Positions 14,859 to 23,930 of a stretch of DNA of 64,000 nt are shown here, in pieces. Location of the stretch: NCBI RefSeq assembly GCF_000170895.1, contig NZ_ABCS01000021.1, forward strand, positions 61,785 through 125,784, written 5' to 3'. The notes under the pieces are model-generated. The model was not told where the DNA came from, made no database searches, and was given only the letters and a program-made list of their open reading frames with translations. The first letter of the stretch is position 1. Each line of letters opens with the position of its first letter. Both the position numbers and the translations under genes were made by a program. This DNA is from Plesiocystis pacifica SIR-1 (GTDB lineage: Bacteria; Myxococcota_A; Polyangia; Nannocystales; Nannocystaceae).

Positions 14859-17078
14859 ATGCCTCATGGGATGGGCGGGCGGACCTCGGCGCGGTTGGGA
14901 TTGGTGTTGGGCTTGGCCGTGTTGGCGAGCGGGTGCTCGTCGACCCGCGAAGCGCCGGCCGCGTCGACCCTCGACGAGAACGGCTCGGCGCGCGCTCCCG
15001 AAGCGGCCGCCGCCGGAGCAGGGGAGGGTGCTGCACTGGAGGACGCGGGCCCAGGCCTGGCCGCGTTCATGGCGAGCTTCGAGCGCGAGGCCGAGCCTCC
15101 CCCCGCGCCGCCGACGGCCGAGGACGCCGGCACCTGCCCCGCGCGCGGCAAGCTCGACCGCGACGTGGGCATCTTGATGTCTCCGCGTCGGCCCGCGGTC
15201 GGCCGGCCCTCCGAGGTGTTGACGGCGACCCTCGACGGCGGCTCGGCCCTGGCCGTGCGCGTCGAGGTGGACGGCCAGCCCGTCGAGCTCGAGACCGAGG
15301 CCGTGCACCGCCTCGGCATGCCCGTGTCGACGCGGGTGCGCTTCGTCCCGCCGAGCACGGGCCGGGTGCAGGTCATCGTCGGTCGGGACGGCGAGGGCCT
15401 GCGCTGCCTGAGCTACAACGTGCGCAGCTCGCCCTACGAGGACAAGGAAGACTTCGATTTTTCCCAGGTGTGGGGCAACGATCGGGCGTGGACGGCCTCG
15501 GAGGAGGCGCTCTACAGCGCCTGGGTGCGCGAGCTCTTTCACGGCGATCCGGACCAGGACCTGGCCTGGAAGGCGCTGAGCGAGGTCACCTCCGATCCCC
15601 AGCGCAACGTGCTCCACGACTTCTTTGGCCGGGGCGAGGACGACCCCAAGGTGGGCATGGAGCTGGTCCCGGACTGCGCCGACACGCCCTATTTTCTGCG
15701 GGCCTACTACGCCTACAAGCGCGGGCTGCCCTTCGGCTTTCGCAAGTGCTCGCGCGGCCGGGGCAAGCCGCCGGTCTGCTTTGACCTGCGCACCAACCTC
15801 GACCCCGCCGATCGCCGGGTCTACTGGTACACGGAGGACGAGCTCAGCGCCCACGCCGAGGCCGAGGCCGCGGGCGAGGTCGTCGATCCCCTCCACGACA
15901 AGGCGACGGTCCCGGAGACCAACGAGATCGTCGAGTACTTCTTCCGGCGCAGCATCGGCTGGGGGGTGCACACCGGCAACGGCCGCTGCGCCTACGGCGA
16001 CTCGAGCTCGGATCTGTACCCGGTGAAGCTCGACGCCCGGGGGCTGCGGCCGGGCACGGTCTACGCCGATCCTTATGGCCACATCCTGGTGCTCGCCGAG
16101 CTCGTCGCGCCCCGGGGTAGCCGCCCGGGCATCCTGTTCGCCGTCGACGGCCAGCCCGACGGCTCGATCACCCGCAAGCGCTTTTGGGAGGGCAACTTCC
16201 TGTGGAACCAGGACGACGAGAGCCTGGGCGGGAGCGGCTTCAAGGCCTTCCGTCCGCTGACCGTGGTCGGCGAGCCGGGCAGCGAGACCCTGGTCCAGAT
16301 CACCGACGAGACCATCGCGCAGATGCGCAGCTACGGCGACGTCTCGGACATGCAGCGCGAGCTCAGCCCGCTCGAGTTTTACGACCTCATGGAGCGGCTG
16401 ATCACCCCGGGCGAGCGCAGCCCCTTCGAGGCCCAGGCCGAGCTGGTCGCGGCCCTGGCCGAGGCCGTGCGGGTCCGGGTGACCTCGGTCGCCAACGGCG
16501 TGGCCTGGCACGAGGACAACCCCGAGGACCTGGTCGAGATGCCCTGGGGCCACGCGGTGTTCGAGACCTCGGGGCCGTGGGAAAACTACTCGACCCCGGC
16601 CCGGGACCTGCGCTTGCTCATCGCCATGGACGTGGTGCTCGGCTTCAAGGACAAGGTCGAGCGCAACCCGGCCGCGTTCGGGCTCGACCCCGAGGGCGAC
16701 CCCGAGCGCTTCGCGCAGGCTCTGCGCTACCTCGAGGAGCAGCGCGCGGATCTCCTCGCCGATCCAAAGTACGACATCACCTACGTCCGCTCCGACGGCA
16801 GCGAGTGGACCCTCGGCCTCGACGAGGTCGTGGCCCGGGCGGGAGCCTTCGAGCAGGCCTACAACCCCAACGACTGTCCCGAGGTGCGCTGGGGTGCGCC
16901 GGCGGACAGCGAGGAGGCCCAGACCTGCGACCGCCGGGCGCCGGACGGCCAGGCGATCAAGATGCGCTACTACCGGACCTGGTTCACCGATCGGCGACGT
17001 CCGGCCCGGGGCGACGAGGGGCCGGACATCCCCGAGCTCGCCGAGGAGCAGGCGGCCTGGCGCGAGGCCAAAAAGTGA
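14859..17078 (+). CDS. Large lipoprotein with possible papain-like fold
   Basis: About 739 residues. A signal peptide ends in LAVLASGC (lipobox), followed by an Ala/Glu/Pro-rich linker, so it is likely anchored in the outer membrane. No family is recognised with certainty. The middle contains DCADTPYFLRAYYAYKRGLP and, about 120 residues later, RPGTVYADPYGHILVLAEL; this order of Cys then Gly-His in a hydrophobic strand resembles NlpC/P60-like cysteine peptidases. Later parts include WHEDNPEDLVEMPWGHAVFE and a charged C-terminus. A second in-frame ATG lies four codons downstream. It diverges from serA and stands alone. The peptidase idea is inference only. Confidence 0.6.
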   Translation: MPHGMGGRTSARLGLVLGLAVLASGCSSTREAPAASTLDENGSARAPEAAAAGAGEGAALEDAGPGLAAFMASFEREAEPPPAPPTAEDAGTCPARGKLDRDVGILMSPRRPAVGRPSEVLTATLDGGSALAVRVEVDGQPVELETEAVHRLGMPVSTRVRFVPPSTGRVQVIVGRDGEGLRCLSYNVRSSPYEDKEDFDFSQVWGNDRAWTASEEALYSAWVRELFHGDPDQDLAWKALSEVTSDPQRNVLHDFFGRGEDDPKVGMELVPDCADTPYFLRAYYAYKRGLPFGFRKCSRGRGKPPVCFDLRTNLDPADRRVYWYTEDELSAHAEAEAAGEVVDPLHDKATVPETNEIVEYFFRRSIGWGVHTGNGRCAYGDSSSDLYPVKLDARGLRPGTVYADPYGHILVLAELVAPRGSRPGILFAVDGQPDGSITRKRFWEGNFLWNQDDESLGGSGFKAFRPLTVVGEPGSETLVQITDETIAQMRSYGDVSDMQRELSPLEFYDLMERLITPGERSPFEAQAELVAALAEAVRVRVTSVANGVAWHEDNPEDLVEMPWGHAVFETSGPWENYSTPARDLRLLIAMDVVLGFKDKVERNPAAFGLDPEGDPERFAQALRYLEEQRADLLADPKYDITYVRSDGSEWTLGLDEVVARAGAFEQAYNPNDCPEVRWGAPADSEEAQTCDRRAPDGQAIKMRYYRTWFTDRRRPARGDEGPDIPELAEEQAAWREAKK

Positions 17079-17368
17079 GCGCGCGGCCCCAAAACGCGTC
17101 GTAGACCGATCGGACTCGATCGCGCTCGGGCCCACCTGGGCGACACCCGGATGCTTGGGGGAGGCAGGGCGAGGCCGGCCCGCGGTCCCACGGACCCTCC
17201 GCCGATGCGCTCGTTGTCCCCGCTGCCATGGATTCGTCCTGGTCGTTCGTCCACGGACTCTCGTGCGCGTCCGCGCATGTCCGCGGCCCTGCGGGATCGC
17301 GCGCCCTCGCTTCGCTTTGGGTCGCGATGCCGGGGCGCATCTGGGGCTTTGTAGTGTAGACTGCAGTC

Positions 17369-17716
17369 ATGTCGATCCAGGGCGCCGGCGATCCGAGCGA
17401 ACGCCGTGACAACCAGCGCTTCGACCTCGAGGTCGTGGTGCAAGTCGATCGTGACGGGACCGTCTCGGTCTGGCCGAGCGAAGACGTCAGCGCCGGGGGG
17501 ATGCGCCTGCGCATCGATGATGACAGCGCCCTCCCGAAGATCGGTGAGCGCTTTCCGCTGAGCTTCAAGCTTCCGCTGCTGGCCGAGCCGGTCAAGGCCG
17601 AGGGCGAGGTCCGCTGGGTGGATCGAGGCTCGCCGAACGTGTGCGGGATTCAGTTCACGACGGGCCTGCGCGCCCGCGAGGTCTGGGCGATCAACCGCCT
17701 GCACACTCGTCGGTGA
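17369..17716 (+). CDS. PilZ-domain protein
   Basis: A 115-residue protein that is essentially one PilZ domain, the common receptor for cyclic di-GMP. Both binding motifs are present: RRDNQR near residue 12 (RxxxR) and DVSAGGMRL near residue 45 (DxSxxG). In this family ligand binding changes motility, polysaccharide production or gene expression; no partner is shown except the next gene. Its stop overlaps the start of that gene (GTGA), which suggests translational coupling. The stretch TTTGTAGTGTAGACTGCAG just before the ATG may hold the promoter -10 region. The 290 bases before that stretch hold nothing else recognised. Confidence 0.9.
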   Translation: MSIQGAGDPSERRDNQRFDLEVVVQVDRDGTVSVWPSEDVSAGGMRLRIDDDSALPKIGERFPLSFKLPLLAEPVKAEGEVRWVDRGSPNVCGIQFTTGLRAREVWAINRLHTRR

Positions 17717-18513
17717 GCTCCCCGGTGCTCAGCGCGGCGCTCGCCTTTGGGCTTTGCGTCGGCCCCTCGCCGACGGCTTGGGTCCACTTTGAAGCCAACC
17801 CCGAAGTCGGGCCGACCCCGGCCGGGCAGCACTGGCGGGAGGGGCAATTCGTCGACGTGCAGGCCCCCGATGCGCCGCCGTCTCCCGAAGCCGAAGCCGA
17901 GCCCGTAGCAGAAGCAGAAGCAGTCCCCTCGCCGGAAGCCGCGACGAGCCCCGAAGCGGTCCCCGAGCCGCCGGCTCCCTCCCTCGCGACCGCGCAGCTG
18001 TCCGCGTCTTCGGCCGAGACCGTCTACGTGTCCGTGGGGCTGGCCCCCGAGCTCTACGGGACCCAGGAAGACCTCGCGCTCCTCGACACCCTCGAGGCCG
18101 GCGTCCGGGCCTCGCCCGCGCCGCGGGCCGACCTCCGCCGGCTTCGGGTGGGCTCGTCCCCGGCCAAGGTCGTGTGCGGCGAGGGCCGGGACGACCTGGT
18201 GATCACCATCGGCAGCTTGCCCAACCGGGCCGAGCCCGTGCTGTTCACCCGTGATTGCCTGCTCGACCGCGAGCTAGGCGTGCGGGCGATGGCGGCCGCG
18301 AGCGACCCGGACCTCCTCGGCGTGCTGTGGGCCGAGCACCTCGACGCGATCGCGGCGGGGGCCAAGCCGCGGCGGCGCGTGCCGATGTCGCCGAAGGTGC
18401 GGACCGGGCTGATCGCCGGCGCGGCCGTGGTCGTGGTCGGGGCGGCCGTGGGCCTGCTGATCGCGGGCGTGGCCAGCTCGGACTCGGTGCTGATCCGCGT
18501 CTCGCCCGAGTGA
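17713..18513 (+). CDS. Unknown exported membrane protein coupled to the PilZ gene
   Basis: A 266-residue protein of no recognised family. The GTG start overlaps the PilZ stop by four bases. A hydrophobic N-terminus (PVLSAALAFGLCVGPSP) looks like a signal peptide, followed by a Pro/Glu/Ala-rich linker to about residue 95. A soluble domain then contains ETVYVSVGLAPELYG and LVITIGSLPNRAEPVLFTRD. One strongly hydrophobic segment near the C-terminus (AGAAVVVVGAAVGLLIAGVA) would anchor it. The overlap implies function with the PilZ protein, perhaps at the envelope; this is inference. Confidence 0.65.
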   Translation: MSSPVLSAALAFGLCVGPSPTAWVHFEANPEVGPTPAGQHWREGQFVDVQAPDAPPSPEAEAEPVAEAEAVPSPEAATSPEAVPEPPAPSLATAQLSASSAETVYVSVGLAPELYGTQEDLALLDTLEAGVRASPAPRADLRRLRVGSSPAKVVCGEGRDDLVITIGSLPNRAEPVLFTRDCLLDRELGVRAMAAASDPDLLGVLWAEHLDAIAAGAKPRRRVPMSPKVRTGLIAGAAVVVVGAAVGLLIAGVASSDSVLIRVSPE

Positions 18514-18537
18514 GGGGCGAGGGCCCCGGCGCTCCCT

Positions 18538-19638
18538 TCAGCCCGGCGGCGGCTGCCGAGGCACGGGCATCGCGCCGGGCATCTGGCGGATGTAGACGTC
18601 GTGCTTGGGGAAGGGAATCTCGATGCGCGCGGCGTTGAGGGCCTTGTAGACCCGCGTGGTCAGGTCGTCGATGACCTGCTCGCGCATCGCCGGCTCGTTG
18701 ATCCACACCCACAGCTCGAAGTGCAGGCCCGAGTCGCCCATGGCCATGAAGCGGGCGGCGGGGGCCGGGTGGGCGAGGATGTGGGGGGCGTCCTCGGTCA
18801 CGCTGAGGAGGACCTCGCGGGCCTTGTCGACGTCGCTGCCGTAGGCGACGGAGGCGAGGATGCGGACGCGCTGGCGCGGGTAGGGGCCGCCGCTCTCGTT
18901 GATGAGCTGGGCGTTGCCGATGACCGCGTTGGGCACGTTGATCTCGACGTCGTCGGGGGTCAGGATCCGCGTGCTGCGGATGCCGATGCGCGTGACCTCG
19001 CCGCGCAGCTCGTTGTCGAGGACGATCCAGTCCTTCACCTTGTAGCTGCCGTCGGCGATGATGAAGATGCCGGAGAAGAGGTTGGCGAGGGTGTCCTTGG
19101 CCGCGAAGCCGACCGCGACGCCGATGATGCCGGCCGAGGCTAGCCACGCGGTCAGATCGATCTTCCAGGCCAGGAACACGAAGTAGAGCGCCGCCCCGGT
19201 GACCATCGTCTTGAGGAAGATGTCGAAGACGGGGAGGGTCGTCGGCTGGAGCACCGAGCGCGGCCGGGACCGGGCGCTGAGGCTCTGGAGTAGGACGTTG
19301 CCCACGCGGACCACGGCCATGGACCAGATGATGATCACGATGGTCTCGAGGGCCGCGTCGATGGGGTGGGCGAAGTTCTCGGCCAGCGGGAGCTTCTTGG
19401 CCGCTTGATCCAGGCCGAAGAAGACGATGCTCAAGAACACCGGGCGGCGCAGGATTTCGACGATCGCGTCGTCGACGTCGGTCTTGGTCCGAGCGGCGGC
19501 GGCGACGAGGGTCCGCGCGATGACGAGCTCGACCAACCACGCCGCGAGGATGGAGCCTGCGAGCAGGCCGACCGCGAGGAGGTAGGGGTTCTCAAACAGC
19601 TGTTTGAGTGTCTCGACGAACTCCGCCACCACCCGCAT
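18538..19638 (-). CDS. Small-conductance mechanosensitive channel, MscS family
   Basis: A 366-residue inner-membrane channel that releases solutes on hypo-osmotic shock. Four hydrophobic segments occur in the first about 200 residues. The pore-lining helix and start of the beta domain are recognised as GIIGVAVGFAAKDTLANLFS followed by GIFIIADGSYKVKDWI, typical of MscS, and VTRIGIRSTRILTPDDVEIN is the conserved beta-domain segment. The C-terminal domain ends in a Pro-rich tail. The ATG at 19638 is chosen over a start nine codons upstream. It is convergent with the preceding gene and divergent from the peptidase-like gene; no operon. Confidence 0.92.
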   Translation of the reverse strand: MRVVAEFVETLKQLFENPYLLAVGLLAGSILAAWLVELVIARTLVAAAARTKTDVDDAIVEILRRPVFLSIVFFGLDQAAKKLPLAENFAHPIDAALETIVIIIWSMAVVRVGNVLLQSLSARSRPRSVLQPTTLPVFDIFLKTMVTGAALYFVFLAWKIDLTAWLASAGIIGVAVGFAAKDTLANLFSGIFIIADGSYKVKDWIVLDNELRGEVTRIGIRSTRILTPDDVEINVPNAVIGNAQLINESGGPYPRQRVRILASVAYGSDVDKAREVLLSVTEDAPHILAHPAPAARFMAMGDSGLHFELWVWINEPAMREQVIDDLTTRVYKALNAARIEIPFPKHDVYIRQMPGAMPVPRQPPPG

Positions 19639-19862
19639 GACACCGATTACGGCGCCGAGATGCAATTCGCGGCGAGTGAGCGGCGCCGGTGTGCCGCGGA
19701 TCCAGCGCAGTTGGGCCTCCGAGGGAGTACGAGGTGGGCGCCAGACGCGATCGAGCGGGGAAGGTTACGGCATCGGCTGCCTGATCGGGGAGCGGCTCCG
19801 GTGCTAGGATCCGGGGGTCTGGCGCCTTGCCATGGGGGGCGCCGTGGCCAAGCTGCGCCGTC

Positions 19863-20948
19863 ATGAGCCCTCTTTCGACGACCCCCGCGAGTTCGACTGC
19901 GCTGCGCCCCGAGGCGCGCGGTGGACCTCGCCGCGGGTCCTCGCGGTCGTGGCTCTCGGTGCGACTGCTGGGCTTCGTCGCCGCGCTCGCCGTGAGCCTC
20001 GCGGTCTTGCTGGGGGCGCCGGGTCAGGCCCGGGCCGAGCAGGGCACGATGCAGGGCTGGGCGCTCCAGGACGCGACCTCGCAGATCGTCGTGGGTCGCG
20101 CGGTGATCCGCTTCGAGCCGTGGGCCGCCGAGGAGGCCCACGAGCTCGCGGACGAGCTGCCGGGCTGGTGGGCGGAGATCGAGCGCGAGCTCGGCCGCGA
20201 CCTCGACGACGGCATGACCATCCACCTCGTCAGCCACGCGGGCCAGGTCGCCCGGGCCACGGGCATGCCCAACTGGGTCTCGGGCGTCGCCCATCCTCCG
20301 CGCGGCGAGATCGCCATCGCCCTCCACAACCCCGACGGCTCGCCGAGCGATCTGGGCACCCTGCTGCGCCACGAGCTCGTCCACGTCGCGCTCTACCGGG
20401 CGACGGGCGGCGCCGAGCTGCCGCGCTGGTTCCACGAGGGCGTGGCCGAGAGCGTCGCCAACGAGGTCAGCCTGATGCGCGCCGAGGCCCTCGCGGGCGC
20501 GGTGTTTGGCCCCGGCGTGCCGCCGCTGTCGCGCATGGAGGCCGCCTTCCACGGCGACCACGCCCAGGCCGCGGTGGCCTACGCGGCGGCCCGCGACTTC
20601 ACGACCTGGCTGCGCTACCACGACGTCGAGGGCGCGCAGTTCCGCCAGCTGCTGAGCCAGCTGCGCAACGGCCGGAGCTTCGAGCAGTCCTTCATGGACG
20701 CCTACGAGGTGCCCCTCGAGGAGCTCGACGCGCAGTGGCGCTCGGGGCTGTTCGGTCGCTTCGTGTGGTTCCCGCTGCTGGGCTCGGGGAGCCTGCCCTT
20801 CCTGCTCGTCGGCCCCGTCGTCGGCTTCGCCTGGGTCCGCCGCAAGCGTCAGCTGGCCGCGGCCTGGGCCCGCATGGAGGCCGAGGAAGAGGCCGAGCGC
20901 GCCGCTCGGATCGAGCGCGCCGAGTACATGCTCGGCAGCTGGACCTGA
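19863..20948 (+). CDS. Membrane gluzincin-type peptidase (peptidase MA-like)
   Basis: A 361-residue protein with an N-terminal hydrophobic segment (LLGFVAALAVSLAVLLGAPG) acting as signal or anchor. The zinc motif HELVH lies in LLRHELVHVALYRATGG, and LPRWFHEGVAESV about 20 residues on supplies the third ligand Glu, the arrangement of the peptidase MA-like gluzincins. A second hydrophobic segment near residue 310 (LLGSGSLPFLLVGPVVGFAW) is followed by a charged Arg/Glu helix at the C-terminus. The catalytic domain would face the periplasm. Substrate unknown. It is the first of three closely spaced plus-strand genes. Confidence 0.8.
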   Translation: MSPLSTTPASSTALRPEARGGPRRGSSRSWLSVRLLGFVAALAVSLAVLLGAPGQARAEQGTMQGWALQDATSQIVVGRAVIRFEPWAAEEAHELADELPGWWAEIERELGRDLDDGMTIHLVSHAGQVARATGMPNWVSGVAHPPRGEIAIALHNPDGSPSDLGTLLRHELVHVALYRATGGAELPRWFHEGVAESVANEVSLMRAEALAGAVFGPGVPPLSRMEAAFHGDHAQAAVAYAAARDFTTWLRYHDVEGAQFRQLLSQLRNGRSFEQSFMDAYEVPLEELDAQWRSGLFGRFVWFPLLGSGSLPFLLVGPVVGFAWVRRKRQLAAAWARMEAEEEAERAARIERAEYMLGSWT

Positions 20949-20987
20949 GCTGGACCTGGGCCCCGCCATCGCCGACACTGCGTGGCC

Positions 20988-22046
20988 ATGGCCCCGACCC
21001 TCGAGCGGCTCGAAGCCCGCGAGCGCAACGAGCAGGCCGAGCTCGGCCGGGTGGTCCGGGTGCGCTGGGAGCTGCTCGGGCTCGAGATCGACGGTGCGAG
21101 CCAGGCCGCGAGGCAGGCCGCCAAGCTGGCCGTGCAGCGGGTGATCGCGGCGTCCATGGCCGAGCAGCCCCTGGGCTCTCCGGCCTTCCGCGGGACCGTC
21201 GTGCTGATCCACGGCCTGGCCCAAAACCACCGCACCTGGCACAGCTCGGCGCGCTCGCTCCCAGCGCATCTGGCGGACCACGGCTACGAGGTGCTCAACC
21301 TCGACATGCGCGGCCACGGCCTGTCGCGGCGCCTGGGCGCCCCGCCGGCCCGGCGCGTCGACGACTACGTCGACGATCTGTGCCGCCTGGTCGGGGCCCT
21401 GCCGCGCCCGCCCTTCGTCGCCGGCCACTCCCTCGGGGCCGTGGTCGGCCTGCGCTCGGCCCCCCGAGTCGAGCTCGCCGGCTTCGTCCACTGGGCCGGG
21501 CTCTACACCTTCGCCCGGGACAACCCGACGCTGCGCGCCGCGGCGCGGGTCGGCCTGGTCCTCGATCGCGGCGTCCCGGACAGCGTGGCCGTGAACTGGC
21601 GCCACGCGGGCAAGCTCATCGCGCGCCTGGGCCCGGTGTCCGACGCCGTCAACGCCGTGGCGCCCATCCAGGGCTGGGGCCGCCGCTCCTTCGAGGTGCC
21701 GCTGCTGCGCGAGCGGGTCAGCCGGGGCTTCGACGTCACGGGCTGGCCGGTGATGAGCGAGATGAGCCGCTGGGCCCTGGGCGAGCCCATCGACGACGGC
21801 TCCTTCGCGGCCCTCGAGGCCCTCCCGCTGCTGGTCTTCTCCGGCGAGTCCGACCGCCTCGCCACGCCCGAGGACGGCCTCGCCTGCTACCGAGCTTCGC
21901 GCAGCCAAGATCGCCGCTACGTGCTGTTCTCCGCCGAATCTCACGGCTTTTCCGCAGGTCACCTGGACATCGTGCTCGGCGAGCGGGCGCCGCGGGTGGT
22001 GTGGTCCGAGCTGCTCGCGTGGCTCGACGCCCGGAGTACGCAGTAG
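20988..22046 (+). CDS. Alpha/beta hydrolase
   Basis: A 352-residue protein of the alpha/beta hydrolase fold. VVLIHGLAQNHRTW holds the oxyanion-hole His-Gly, VAGHSLGAVVGL the nucleophile serine, FSGESDRLATPEDG the likely catalytic aspartate, and SHGFSAGHLD the histidine. There is no signal peptide; the first about 70 residues are a charged helical extension. The substrate cannot be deduced; esterase or lipase activity is usual. The stop is one base before the start of the gamma-glutamyltransferase gene, so the two are co-transcribed, and the peptidase-like gene is 39 bases upstream. Confidence 0.85.
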   Translation: MAPTLERLEARERNEQAELGRVVRVRWELLGLEIDGASQAARQAAKLAVQRVIAASMAEQPLGSPAFRGTVVLIHGLAQNHRTWHSSARSLPAHLADHGYEVLNLDMRGHGLSRRLGAPPARRVDDYVDDLCRLVGALPRPPFVAGHSLGAVVGLRSAPRVELAGFVHWAGLYTFARDNPTLRAAARVGLVLDRGVPDSVAVNWRHAGKLIARLGPVSDAVNAVAPIQGWGRRSFEVPLLRERVSRGFDVTGWPVMSEMSRWALGEPIDDGSFAALEALPLLVFSGESDRLATPEDGLACYRASRSQDRRYVLFSAESHGFSAGHLDIVLGERAPRVVWSELLAWLDARSTQ

Positions 22047-22047
22047 A

Positions 22048-23508
<1,461 letters not shown>

Positions 23509-23930
23509 TGGATTCGCTAGCCTTCGGGCGTCCGTTGTCTTGACGAGCCGGTCGACACCCGGCGGCGACGGCACAAAATCAAAAAAGTTCTGATCGTTCG
23601 CCTGCCTTCGGGACACTAGAGAATTGGTGATTCATGCGAGTTGCCAGCTCGGTCCTGGGTCGACCTCGCGCGCCCGCTCTTCGTCTCTGACCATCGGCAG
23701 GGCGAGGGAGCGGCGCGTGTACGGGTCGCTGGAGCTTCGGGGGGAGGAAAGCGATCGTGTCGACCCAGGTCCGGGCTTCGTTTGTCGACGAGTCAAAAAA
23801 GAATCCGCAGGTGCCCACGGAATCCGGGCGTCGCGGACATTCATGGATTGTTGGGGGGTTCGGGCTCCCTGCATGCGCGAAGCGGCGGGCTGGGGGGCTC
23901 GCCGGCCCTGAAGCCTCGAGGAGAATCATC
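23509..23930. other. Gene-less stretch before the repeat lipoprotein
   Basis: About 420 bases with no convincing gene. An open frame continues upstream from the lipoprotein gene to 23757, but its translation is unlike a signal peptide and the GTG at 23931 has a good AGGAGA ribosome site, so this is probably leader. The sequence TCAAAAAAG occurs twice (about 23578 and 23788), each within about 60 bases after a GTCGAC. No promoter or terminator could be assigned with confidence. Confidence 0.5.
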
